A stretch of 17,936 bases of DNA from an uncultured Nitrospira sp. (GTDB lineage: Bacteria > Nitrospirota > Nitrospiria > Nitrospirales > Nitrospiraceae), in contig CAMLHQ010000065.1 in the NCBI GenBank assembly GCA_946479785.1, forward strand, positions 1 through 17,936, given 5' to 3'. A program made the translations under genes and the position numbers. The notes beneath the pieces are model-generated. The model did no database searches. It was not told where the DNA came from and saw only the letters and a list, made by a program, of their open reading frames with translations. Numbering within the stretch: position 1 is the stretch's first letter; each line of letters starts with the position of its first letter. Shown one piece after another: positions 1 to 6,023 of this stretch.

Positions 1-360
1 GAGCACCGTGCCGATCCCGAAGAAATCTGCAACGATCCCTTGTTGTATGTCCACATGTCCCACGTCGCTCAAGGGAATGGACTGAATCTCGCGTCCCGTA
101 TAACCGTTTCGCACCATGACCTGATCGCCCGTAAGCTCGTAATGAGCCCAGTGACGCAGTATCGCGGCACAGGCGAGAAGAATTCCGGCCCCCATGATCC
201 ATGTTTCCCATCCCTCCACGCCTAATTTAAAAAATAGCGCGCTCCGTAGAGCAGAGACGGCGCTCAAGAGATAGAGCCAGCTGAAATGCGCCCATGACGT
301 ATAGGCTTCCCAGCGCAGGTTTGGATCCTTCGGCTTAGTGCCCGCGCGCAATTTCATCAT
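1..360 (-). CDS. PH-domain (bPH2-like) membrane protein, 3' end outside window
   Basis: Translating the minus strand from the ATG at 360 gives an open frame of 120 codons that runs off the left edge, so the C-terminus is missing. It starts MMKLRAGTKP. Two hydrophobic stretches follow, about residues 26-46 and 55-68. After them comes a beta-rich segment with YELTGDQVMVRNGYTGREIQ and IPLSDVGHVDIQQG. That arrangement (membrane hairpin, then a strand pattern 'Y.LT..r....nG...r....ipl..I..v...qg') is typical of bacterial PH-domain proteins of the YdbT/bPH2 type, whose molecular role is mostly unknown. An in-frame stop lies just upstream, which fixes the start to one of the two adjacent ATGs (360 or 357). 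The ribosome binding site is weak. It lies 37 bases downstream of the dehydrogenase gene on the same strand, so co-transcription is possible. The family call is by pattern only. Confidence 0.7.
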   Translation of the reverse strand, partial: MMKLRAGTKPKDPNLRWEAYTSWAHFSWLYLLSAVSALRSALFFKLGVEGWETWIMGAGILLACAAILRHWAHYELTGDQVMVRNGYTGREIQSIPLSDVGHVDIQQGIVADFFGIGTVL

Positions 361-397
361 CGCAGCAACTCATTGTGGCTCAGGATACCGCCCTACT

Positions 398-1315
398 CTA
401 GAGCCAGTCCCGATGCGCCATCTCCACGCGTTCTCCCCACAACCTGCCGAACGGAACGTCTGCAAGGGAATAGGCTCCCAGTTCAAGACCGGGCAGCGCG
501 CGAGCTGCCGCGAGCATGACCTGGGCTGTCAAGACAGTTTCGTCAAAGCGTGCTTCCAGTAGCAGATGCTGGTGTCCGAATCGTCCTGGCGGACCCCGTC
601 GATCAAGGACCACCCCCCGCCCTTCTTGTTCCAATTCTGCGAGACTCTCAACGGGAAAGACCTGCGTGTCTTCTCCGAGAAAGAGCGGGTCGACGCGAAT
701 AGATTGCGTGATCGTGTCTGCATCCGCTCCTTTCTCCAATTCGACATAGACGTAACGCTGGAACTTTCCATCGGCGGCGCGCACTTCTGCGCAGAGGGCA
801 TCCTTTACTCCGGTCACGCTCCGAGCCATCGTGGTGTGGCGGAGACTGATACCAGTATGATGTCGCGTCTCCGTCGATCCCCCCGGCGTTAGCAGGGCAA
901 ACCACGAACGGAACACCGACAGGGCGCCGGGATCCCATCCCGCCCCGACGATGGCCGTCGCATGATGATGCAGGGCCACGCGATGAATCGCTTCCTTATG
1001 GGCATGGAGCGCATCGCCATGCAACATGGCGCACTCGACGATCGGAATACCATGCTGAAGAATCTGAGATGCGGCCTCCATGACGGTGTTCGTTGGCACG
1101 CAAATAAGCGCTGCATCGATATCTCTCACCCGACCGATGTGGGTGGTTATCGGAACGTGTCGAAGCGTCTCAGGAAGCTTTCCCCCGGCACTGGCAGTTC
1201 GACGCACGAGGGCCGCCAAGCTGAGGTCGTGGGTCAGGGAAATGAGTTCCGCGCAGACCTGCCCCACTCTGCCATATCCGACGACTGCAAGACGCAACGG
1301 CTTCGATGAGGGCAT
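398..1315 (-). CDS. ddh: meso-diaminopimelate D-dehydrogenase-like protein
   Basis: 305 residues. The N-terminal Rossmann fold shows LAVVGYGRVGQV at residues 9-20 (NADP-binding glycine motif). AGWDPGALS at 125-133 matches the substrate-site signature of meso-DAP dehydrogenases, and a C-terminal dimerisation/substrate domain carries the family-like run VDPLFLGEDTQVF near 208-220. Family members reversibly convert meso-2,6-diaminopimelate, NADP+ and water to L-2-amino-6-oxopimelate, NADPH and ammonia in the cytoplasm. In the biosynthetic direction this is the one-step branch to meso-DAP for peptidoglycan and lysine. Start choice: a GTG at 1321 is possible, but the ATG at 1315 has GGGAG nine bases upstream, whereas the GTG would sit only three bases from it. 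The nitroreductase stop lies 6 bases before this ATG, so the two genes are probably translationally coupled. Another small-substrate amino acid dehydrogenase of the same fold is an alternative. Confidence 0.72.
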   Translation of the reverse strand: MPSSKPLRLAVVGYGRVGQVCAELISLTHDLSLAALVRRTASAGGKLPETLRHVPITTHIGRVRDIDAALICVPTNTVMEAASQILQHGIPIVECAMLHGDALHAHKEAIHRVALHHHATAIVGAGWDPGALSVFRSWFALLTPGGSTETRHHTGISLRHTTMARSVTGVKDALCAEVRAADGKFQRYVYVELEKGADADTITQSIRVDPLFLGEDTQVFPVESLAELEQEGRGVVLDRRGPPGRFGHQHLLLEARFDETVLTAQVMLAAARALPGLELGAYSLADVPFGRLWGERVEMAHRDWL

Positions 1316-1321
1316 TGCCAC

Positions 1322-1882
1322 TCACTCCCAGAGGAGGATTTCCGGTGTTCTCCGTTGGACCGCCGGTATGTCTCCACTCGGATATCCCACCACGACGGGA
1401 AATACCGGGGCATAAGCATCCGGCATACTAAGGCTTCGTTTGATCCTGGCCTGGTTCAACCACGGCCTGGCAAACCCGATAGGACAGCTCCCCAACCCCA
1501 TGGCATACGCGGCAAGCATGAAATTTTGCGCAGCGAGGGAGCAATCTTCTTTCCCATTATGGGCGTTTGCTCTTGCGCAGATGATGATCAGTGTCCCGGC
1601 TCGATGAAACACGTGATAGTCGGGGTTAGAAATCATCTCGCGATAGTGCGCCAATGGAGAATCCGGTTTGAGACGCTTCAGCACGTGCACCTTGATACGT
1701 TCAGACCAGGACGCGAGCCGCTTCGAATCTTGAATGACGATGAACGCCCAAGGTTGCTCATTCATCGAACTTGGAGCATGGGTCGCGGCTTTCAAGAGGG
1801 CTTCCACGGTGGTTCGGTCGACTGGCTGGTCGGTGTAGGCGCGCACTGAGCGGCGTTGATAAATCGCTTCCAGCACATCCAT
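1322..1882 (-). CDS. Nitroreductase family FMN-dependent oxidoreductase
   Basis: 186 residues, a normal length for the family. Visible hallmarks are the N-terminal RRSVRAYTDQPVD at residues 10-22 (FMN phosphate-binding arginines), APSSMNEQPWAFIVI at 36-50 (FMN-binding loop followed by a core strand), EDCSLAAQNFMLAA at 112-125 and GLGSCPIGF at 129-137 (conserved glycine-rich C-terminal FMN contact). Members reduce nitroaromatics, quinones or flavins with NAD(P)H. Some act in specific biosynthesis or dehalogenation, and the substrate here cannot be read from sequence. The frame stays open upstream to 2194, but that extension is low-complexity and overlaps the DUF2934 gene. The ATG at 1882 has GGAGG four bases upstream and begins exactly where family similarity begins (MDVLEAIYQRRS). 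The stop is 6 bases from the dehydrogenase start, suggesting one transcript. Confidence 0.88.
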   Translation of the reverse strand: MDVLEAIYQRRSVRAYTDQPVDRTTVEALLKAATHAPSSMNEQPWAFIVIQDSKRLASWSERIKVHVLKRLKPDSPLAHYREMISNPDYHVFHRAGTLIIICARANAHNGKEDCSLAAQNFMLAAYAMGLGSCPIGFARPWLNQARIKRSLSMPDAYAPVFPVVVGYPSGDIPAVQRRTPEILLWE

Positions 1883-1985
1883 GACGCCTCCAGCATCTTG
1901 ATGAAAGGATTCCGCTCGTGTAGTGACTTTTGAACGTCGGGTTTTGGTTGTATCGCCGCCTTGAGTTAATGGCTCAACAAGACTG

Positions 1986-2237
1986 CTACGAGGCGCTACA
2001 TTCAGGACCGATGATTTCTCGTTCTGCTTCCACCCAATCGTCGAGGGCGTACCCATACCGGTAGCCTCGCTCAGCATGGAGTTCATAAGCCCGCTTAGCA
2101 ATGCGGGCTTGCAGGTCATCGCAGATAGACACCGGTTGACTGTGGATCGATTCTTGTGTGTGCACGGCGGGCTGGCGGCTTCGGGCAGCTGCATGAGCCT
2201 GACGCCCTGCTGGCTCTTTTGCGGCCTGTGTTTTCAT
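1986..2237 (-). CDS. DUF2934 domain protein
   Basis: 83 residues. The first 40 are polar, Ala/Arg/Gln-rich and probably disordered. Residues 44-76 (ARIAKRAYELHAERG, then DDWVEAEREII) match the DUF2934 pattern 'I..rAYelw..rG.p.g.dleDWleAE.el'. This domain is short and widespread in environmental bacteria, and its biochemical role is unknown. The ATG at 2237 is preceded by a strong GGAGGA ribosome binding site. About 100 bases separate it from the nitroreductase start; that gap holds an inverted repeat (TTGAG ttaatgg CTCAA, about 1962-1978) without a T-run. It may therefore be its own unit or feed into the nitroreductase/dehydrogenase pair. Confidence 0.82.
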   Translation of the reverse strand: MKTQAAKEPAGRQAHAAARSRQPAVHTQESIHSQPVSICDDLQARIAKRAYELHAERGYRYGYALDDWVEAEREIIGPECSAS

Positions 2238-2564
2238 ACCTTCCTCCTCCGTTTCTGGCGGCTTGAGCGCCGTCGTGCGTGTGACTGTATAGAGGCCCGA
2301 TCCCTTAATTGAGAGCTAGCCTGGTCCCGGTACTGCTCATCCGCTCGATTTCGATGAATACAGGTCAGGTCTTGACATTCGAGCATGATCTCTTCCAGCA
2401 GGCAGCGAGGGGAGCGAATGAGATCTGCTCTCGCGCTCGAGCCATGACTGCCTCTGATTCGCTGGTGAAGAAATCACTTATCCTGCATTCTAAGTGCCAG
2501 GCCATCGTGATGATTGAACAGAGAGGCAAACCTCATGGCGGGCCTTAGGCCTATGAAAGCTCGC
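2238..2564. other. Intergenic stretch with no confidently supported gene
   Basis: 327 bases between the PepSY gene stop and the DUF2934 start. Plus-strand frames here show no family resemblance. On the minus strand a 50-codon frame (ATG at 2386, GGAAGAG three bases upstream) ends in a TGA at 2234-2236 that overlaps the DUF2934 ATG as ATGA. Its arginine-rich tail is simply the DUF2934 ribosome binding site translated, so it could be a coupled leader peptide or chance. A short GGCCTTAGGCC palindrome lies at about 2541-2551, close to the PepSY stop. Confidence 0.5.
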
Positions 2565-2879
2565 TTATTTTTTCCCCTTCGATTCGATGGCCATGCCCGA
2601 ATCTGCATCGATATGCGTTTCCACGATCTTGCCATCGGCATCGACTGTTTTGACCTCCCAGATGATTTTCCCGTGCTTCTTTTCTAGTTCGGCCTCTATG
2701 ACTTTACCGCCTGTCTTTTCGGTCGCGACTTTGGCTGCCTGATCGATCGTCACTTTAGCTGCCGCCGCCATCTCGGCTTTTTCTTTCTTCCCTCCTGCAG
2801 AGGCCAGATCAGCGATCGTTAAGGAACCGGATGCCAGCAGCGCTGCCACGACATAGAGTATGGAAGACTTCATTCTCAT
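2565..2879 (-). CDS. Secreted PepSY-domain protein
   Basis: 104 residues. The N-terminus MRMKSSILYVVAALLASGSL is a Sec signal peptide, with a likely cleavage after the Ala-Ser-Ala near residue 28. A lysine/alanine-rich linker follows. Then comes a single PepSY domain over about residues 40-100: VTIDQAAKVATEKTGGKVIE, a strand with KIIWEVKTVDADGKIVETHI, and a terminal DADSGMAIE. PepSY domains are small periplasmic or extracellular modules first described as inhibitory propeptides of M4 peptidases. Stand-alone versions are common, and their partner is usually unknown. Start choice: the ATG at 2879 has AAGGAGG six bases upstream, while a GTG at 2882 would be too close. The only protease in the window is a trypsin-like enzyme 5 kb away, so there is no local evidence for an inhibitor/protease pair. 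Confidence 0.85.
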   Translation of the reverse strand: MRMKSSILYVVAALLASGSLTIADLASAGGKKEKAEMAAAAKVTIDQAAKVATEKTGGKVIEAELEKKHGKIIWEVKTVDADGKIVETHIDADSGMAIESKGKK

Positions 2880-2910
2880 CACACACCTCCTTAAGAACGG
2901 TTCGCTGAGA

Positions 2911-3093
2911 TCAGCGAGGGAAGCAGGACCAAGGCGAGGACAAATCTCCCGGACGGTTCACTGCGCCTATGAAGGCCTCGCAGCCCAAGTTAAGGAGCTC
3001 ATAGTCATTGAGAGAAGGATCTACTATGGTTGCATCCACCTCGATTGGCAAAAGATACGCTTCTGTCATTCGCTTGTGATCATATGGTCGCAT
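2911..3093 (-). CDS. Possible small protein, 60 residues, unrecognised
   Basis: An open frame of 60 codons starts at the ATG at 3093 with AGGAG seven bases upstream, a well-formed ribosome binding site. The product begins MRPYDHKRMTEAYLLPIEVD and continues with a mixed acidic/hydrophobic sequence (ATIVDPSLNDYELLNLGCEA). There is no membrane segment or signal peptide. It ends 31 bases before the PepSY start on the same strand, so it could be the first gene of that transcript. I do not recognise a family. The only support is the ribosome binding site, the position and the non-repetitive composition, so it may be a chance frame. Confidence 0.35.
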   Translation of the reverse strand: MRPYDHKRMTEAYLLPIEVDATIVDPSLNDYELLNLGCEAFIGAVNRPGDLSSPWSCFPR

Positions 3094-3405
3094 GACGCTT
3101 CTCCTGGTGACTATTGGAACGACGGCCTGAATGTGCTCGACTCAAGATTCATACCAGCTGGTAGATCTGGAAACTCCCAGCAAATCCAATGAACAAAGGA
3201 GCACGCTTTTGAAAAAATGGGCTGGCGTACCAAATTGGGGCAAAACTCACTCTTAGATGATTCTGCACTGATGAAATTTTCTACAGAGTCTGTTTATCGA
3301 GCGGGTTTATTGTCGCTCCTGTTTACAGTGGGTTTTGCTTCCTTCTCTTGATCTCATTGGCCTACTCGACATTTTTCTGGACTAGTCTTCCAGCAGCCCA
3401 CTACA
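3094..3405. other. Divergent intergenic control region upstream of dodecin
   Basis: About 310 bases separate the minus-strand PepSY side from the plus-strand dodecin unit. The stretch is noticeably A/T-richer than the flanking genes. It contains an inverted repeat ACAGA-g-TCTGT at about 3283-3293 and CTGT-TT-ACAG at 3319-3328, roughly 80-90 bases upstream of the -24 element at 3406. A 44-codon plus-strand frame beginning MGWRTKLGQN near 3216 has a hydrophobic tail, but its nearest AGGAG lies too far upstream, so I do not call it a gene. Confidence 0.45.
3319..3328. promoter_or_regulatory. Candidate upstream activator palindrome for dodecin promoter
   Basis: CTGT-TT-ACAG lies about 83 bases upstream of the -24 GG, where NtrC-type activators usually bind. 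Similar sequences are CTGTT-ACGC-AACAG (12489-12502) before hsp20 and CTGCTACAG (11674-11682) before the NTF2-like gene. The similarity is short and could be chance. Confidence 0.25.
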
Positions 3406-3421
3406 TGGCACACCCATTGCT
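3406..3421 (+). promoter_or_regulatory. Sigma-54 (-24/-12) promoter of dodecin/MlaC unit
   Basis: TGGCACACCCATTGCT matches the sigma-54 consensus TGGCAC-N5-TTGC(A/T) at every conserved position, with GG and GC exactly 10 bases apart. The predicted start of transcription is near 3432, leaving a leader of about 58 bases before the dodecin ATG. Confidence 0.82.
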
Positions 3422-3489
3422 CTCTGCAGGTCAAAGTCAATTGAACGGGGTCGAGCTCACCTCATCACTATCCATAAAGGGAGGGTCCC

Positions 3490-3690
3490 ATGTCCGTCGC
3501 GAAGATTATCGAGATCAGCTGCGAATCGCAAAAGAGCTTTGAAGATGCGATCCAGAGTGGCATCGCCAGGGCTTCCAAGACCGTTCACAACATCAAAAGC
3601 GCATGGGTCAAGGAACAGCATGTGGTGATTGAGAATGGCAAAGTCACCATGTACCGTGTGGACCTGAAAGTCACATTCATCCTGGACTGA
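3490..3690 (+). CDS. Dodecin family flavin-binding protein
   Basis: 66 residues, the standard dodecin length. The sequence follows the fold order strand-helix-strand-strand: MSVAKIIEISCESQ, a helix SFEDAIQSGIARASKTVHNI, a strand with the single tryptophan (SAWVKEQHV, W39, the position expected to stack on the flavin isoalloxazine ring), then GKVTMYRVDLKVTFILD. Dodecins assemble into hollow 12-mers that bind riboflavin, FMN or related flavins in the cytoplasm; they act as flavin buffers or quench photo- and redox-reactive free flavin. The ribosome binding site GGGAGG lies five bases before the ATG. A near-perfect sigma-54 promoter sits 69 bases upstream, so expression should need an activator. 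The next gene (MlaC family) follows after 11 bases and probably shares the transcript. Confidence 0.92.
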   Translation: MSVAKIIEISCESQKSFEDAIQSGIARASKTVHNIKSAWVKEQHVVIENGKVTMYRVDLKVTFILD

Positions 3691-3701
3691 AAAAGATTCT
3701 C

Positions 3702-4427
3702 GTGCTGCGGACTCTCAGAGCCGAAATCTGTGGAGCGTTTCGACGATCTAGAGTTGAGGTTTGCCTACAAGCTGCATCAGCGGATCCACTTCCTTCACGT
3801 GGCTTTCGGCACCCAGTATGTTTTCTCTTTGCGCTGAGCATCGCTCTTGTGAGCTCCACGCCATTCGGTTCACCTCAGTCACCGGAGTCTCCGACGGCAG
3901 CTGTCCGCGCCACGCTCACGGCTGTCTTTCACATCCTCGAAGACCCCAATTTGAAAGATCCGGCGAAACTCATGCCTCGCCGGCGCAAGCTAGAAGAAGT
4001 GATCGCCGAGCGGTTTGACTATTCAGAAATGTCAAAGCGAGCCCTTGCCGCCAACTGGACCCACTTAACCACGGAGCAGCGCAAGGAGTTTGTGGACTTG
4101 TTCAAGTCCTTTCTGTCCGATCGCTACGCGGGGAAGATTGAGGGCTATTCAGGAGAGAAGGTCCAGTATCTCAGCGAACGGCTCGAGGACCAATATGCCG
4201 AAGTTCGCACCAAGCTCGTATCGAGTAAGGTCGACATTCCCATGGACTATCGTTTGATCAACAAAGGCGGTCGATGGTACGCCTACGACATCATCGTTGA
4301 TGGCGTCAGCCTTGTGAAGAATTATCGGAGCCAGTTCGACAAAATTATCCGTTCAGGGTCCTATGAGGAACTGACCGTACGATTGCGCAACCGCTCTGTA
4401 GGCGAAGACAAGAAGGAGAAACGATGA
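3702..4427 (+). CDS. MlaC/Ttg2D-family periplasmic protein, uncertain N-terminus
   Basis: Up to 241 residues. From about residue 65 it follows the MlaC family: AVRATLTAVFHILEDPNL, a helical middle with RFDYSEMSKRALAANWTHLT and EQRKEFVDLFKSFL, then strands GEKVQYLSERL, AEVRTKLV, VDIPMDYRLINKGGRWYAYD and the family signature DIIVDGVSLVKNYRSQF. MlaC proteins shuttle phospholipid through the periplasm between outer- and inner-membrane complexes. A hydrophobic run (VCFLFALSIALVSSTPF, about residues 39-55) looks like the signal-peptide core. The only in-frame initiation codon upstream of it is the GTG at 3702, with a poor ribosome binding site, giving an unusually long N-region. The true start is unresolved; a lost ATG, a rare start or translational coupling to dodecin are options. 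No MlaE/F/D genes are nearby. Confidence 0.8.
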   Translation: MLRTLRAEICGAFRRSRVEVCLQAASADPLPSRGFRHPVCFLFALSIALVSSTPFGSPQSPESPTAAVRATLTAVFHILEDPNLKDPAKLMPRRRKLEEVIAERFDYSEMSKRALAANWTHLTTEQRKEFVDLFKSFLSDRYAGKIEGYSGEKVQYLSERLEDQYAEVRTKLVSSKVDIPMDYRLINKGGRWYAYDIIVDGVSLVKNYRSQFDKIIRSGSYEELTVRLRNRSVGEDKKEKR

Positions 4428-4683
4428 GACATTCGTCAGTCGCCCCTCCCGCCTAGTACGGTTCCGGCGAGATGCGTTTTCCCGCCCGCACGCCTCCGAG
4501 CCTTGCGTTGCAGGCTGTTCTCGAAACGCCCGACCAGTCATCGCTCAGAGTGATCCCTCTCATCAAAACCAGCTTTTAGCGAACCCTGCTTTCCCTATTT
4601 ATACCGCAGCGAACTAGGACTTCGCCTAGGATAGATCAAAGCCGACTCAGCCCATAGTAGGAATTAGAGACTAGGGGTGAAAC

Positions 4684-5325
4684 ATGAATACGATCAGCAC
4701 GGCTTTTGTCGTTAGTGCGGCCATGCTCATGGTTCTGGCGGGAAACGATGCTGTGCACGCTGCGCCCACCCCTACGGAAACGGTGACCAATGCCATCGTC
4801 AAAGTCATGCATATTCTCAACGATCCGCTGTTTATGGAAGCCGGCATGTCGGAGGCACGCAGGGGGGAAATCGAGAATGTGGTGAGGGCCTCCATCAGCT
4901 ATGAGGAGATGGCGCGGCGTTCCCTGGGTATTACATGGAGAGATCTCAACGAGTCAGAGCGGCAGGAATTTGTTCATCTCTTTATTCGGGTGTTGCGCGA
5001 CGCGATGGCCTGCCGAATGCATGATTATTCGACGGCCCAAGTCGTCTATCTATCAGAGCAGCGTGAAGGGAATTTTGCGGAGGTGCGCACCCTCTTCAAA
5101 GGAGCCAAGGTGGATACTTCGATCGATGTTCGATTGGTGAACCGTTCGGGAGACTGGCTCATGTACGATGCGGTCATCGACGGTGTCAGCCTCGTCAGGA
5201 ATTACCAGGCGCAGTTCGTCCAGGTGATACGGGATGCCTCCTATGCCGGATTGGTTGATAGGATCGAAGCTAAGACGCTCGTTCAGAAAACATTTGAACG
5301 CACACACACCCTGATTCGAGACTAA
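4684..5325 (+). CDS. MlaC/Ttg2D-family periplasmic protein (second copy)
   Basis: 213 residues. A clear Sec signal peptide (MNTISTAFVVSAAMLMVLAG, cleavage near AVHA-A at about 26) precedes an MlaC domain. This runs through TVTNAIVKVMHILNDPLF, SYEEMARRSLGITWRDLNES, RQEFVHLFIRVLRDAM, VVYLSEQ, FAEVRTLFKGAKVDTSIDVR and the signature VIDGVSLVRNYQAQF. It is clearly a paralogue of the preceding gene, with the same order and near-identical signature, but the two have diverged well beyond a recent duplication. The function is expected to be periplasmic lipid carriage. The ribosome binding site AGGGGTGA lies before the ATG. The 256-base gap upstream holds an inverted repeat CTAGG-acttcg-CCTAG (4614-4629), a possible operator, and suggests its own promoter. 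No transporter subunits accompany it. Confidence 0.87.
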   Translation: MNTISTAFVVSAAMLMVLAGNDAVHAAPTPTETVTNAIVKVMHILNDPLFMEAGMSEARRGEIENVVRASISYEEMARRSLGITWRDLNESERQEFVHLFIRVLRDAMACRMHDYSTAQVVYLSEQREGNFAEVRTLFKGAKVDTSIDVRLVNRSGDWLMYDAVIDGVSLVRNYQAQFVQVIRDASYAGLVDRIEAKTLVQKTFERTHTLIRD

Positions 5326-6023
5326 CCTTTCTCCGGTCTGTCTCCTGTAACACTTTACGAGGTGCGACATGTTTAGTCGATTGACTTGTCTTCAATCACG
5401 GTTACCTCGGAGCTGAGCGGAGGCCTCGGTGAGAGGAACACTCGCGAGAGAGAGGTCGAGCGTAGGGGCGGTGAGCAGGCCCGTCTGAACGAGCGGGAAG
5501 CCTAAACCCCTCCAAGACCTCATCATTCAAGCAAAGCTCTCTGGACCCGCCTCCGCTCGGTTGTTTTGTCCCCATCTCTTCAACCCCACTAAGTGGTGTG
5601 ATTTTTTTGAGACCCATTCGTTGCGGCTGGCATATTGCCTTTTCACGAACACGTGGATTTGGACAGGTGGGATAATTCTCTCTAAAGAAGATATAAAAAA
5701 CGGCCCGCTCTTGTGTGGAGCCCGGGGGCTGTCGACGGGCCGGAATTAGATTCGGCAATCCTCCAGTCGCTTGAGGCTGATTACCCCGCGCCTCAATCTT
5801 TACTCGGGCTCGCATCTACGGCCGTGCCTAGTGGCACCGACGATCGATGGCGCGTCCCTTGAACCCAACCCCGCTACACAGCAGCGCCCGCACCCTCTAC
5901 TCTTGGCTGCACAAAAGCGGGTTACACATCTTGAGGCTGCCAACCTCTCTAGGCTCACGCCACCTCCTTCGGTTTTTAGATAATTAGGGGCCGCGAGGAA
6001 TCAATGTGTCGTTACACCCCAAT
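5326..6023. other. Gene-poor stretch between convergent genes
   Basis: About 700 bases between the second MlaC gene (plus) and the malic enzyme (minus). A weak plus-strand terminator-like hairpin (CCAC-taa-GTGG followed by a T-rich run) lies near 5586-5611. On the minus strand, 5690-6000 looks like a short self-contained unit. It has a promoter-like TTGATT and TATCTA near 5975-6002, a strong GGAGGT four bases before a GTG at 5958, a 52-codon frame with six cysteines ending at 5800, and an intrinsic terminator at 5695-5742. The frame uses many AGA/AGG codons and resembles no family, so an sRNA or simply the malic enzyme 3' untranslated region is equally likely. A 137-codon minus frame at 5402-5815 runs through the terminator and is not believable. 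Confidence 0.5.
5695..5742 (-). terminator. Intrinsic terminator, minus strand
   Basis: Read on the minus strand, CGGGCCG (5742-5736) pairs perfectly with CGGCCCG... its complement arm at 5707-5701. A nested AGCCC/GGGCT pair lies in the loop, and a run of six T follows immediately (5700-5695). It would end transcripts from the malic enzyme block, about 280 bases after its stop, or from a small unit within 5745-6000. Confidence 0.72.

Noticed and set aside
3216..3350. 44-codon plus-strand frame with a hydrophobic tail (MGWRTKLGQN...)
   Set aside because: The nearest AGGAG is too far from the ATG, and there is no family resemblance or supporting context.
3348..3542. 64-codon plus-strand open frame
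   Set aside because: It covers the sigma-54 promoter and overlaps the dodecin start in another frame.
4629..4642. GG-N10-GC spacing upstream of the second MlaC gene
   Set aside because: Only the dinucleotides fit; neither TGGCA nor TTGC is present, so it is not a credible sigma-54 promoter.
5402..5815. 137-codon minus-strand open frame
   Set aside because: It runs straight through the minus-strand terminator at 5695-5742 and has no domain, signal peptide or convincing ribosome binding site.
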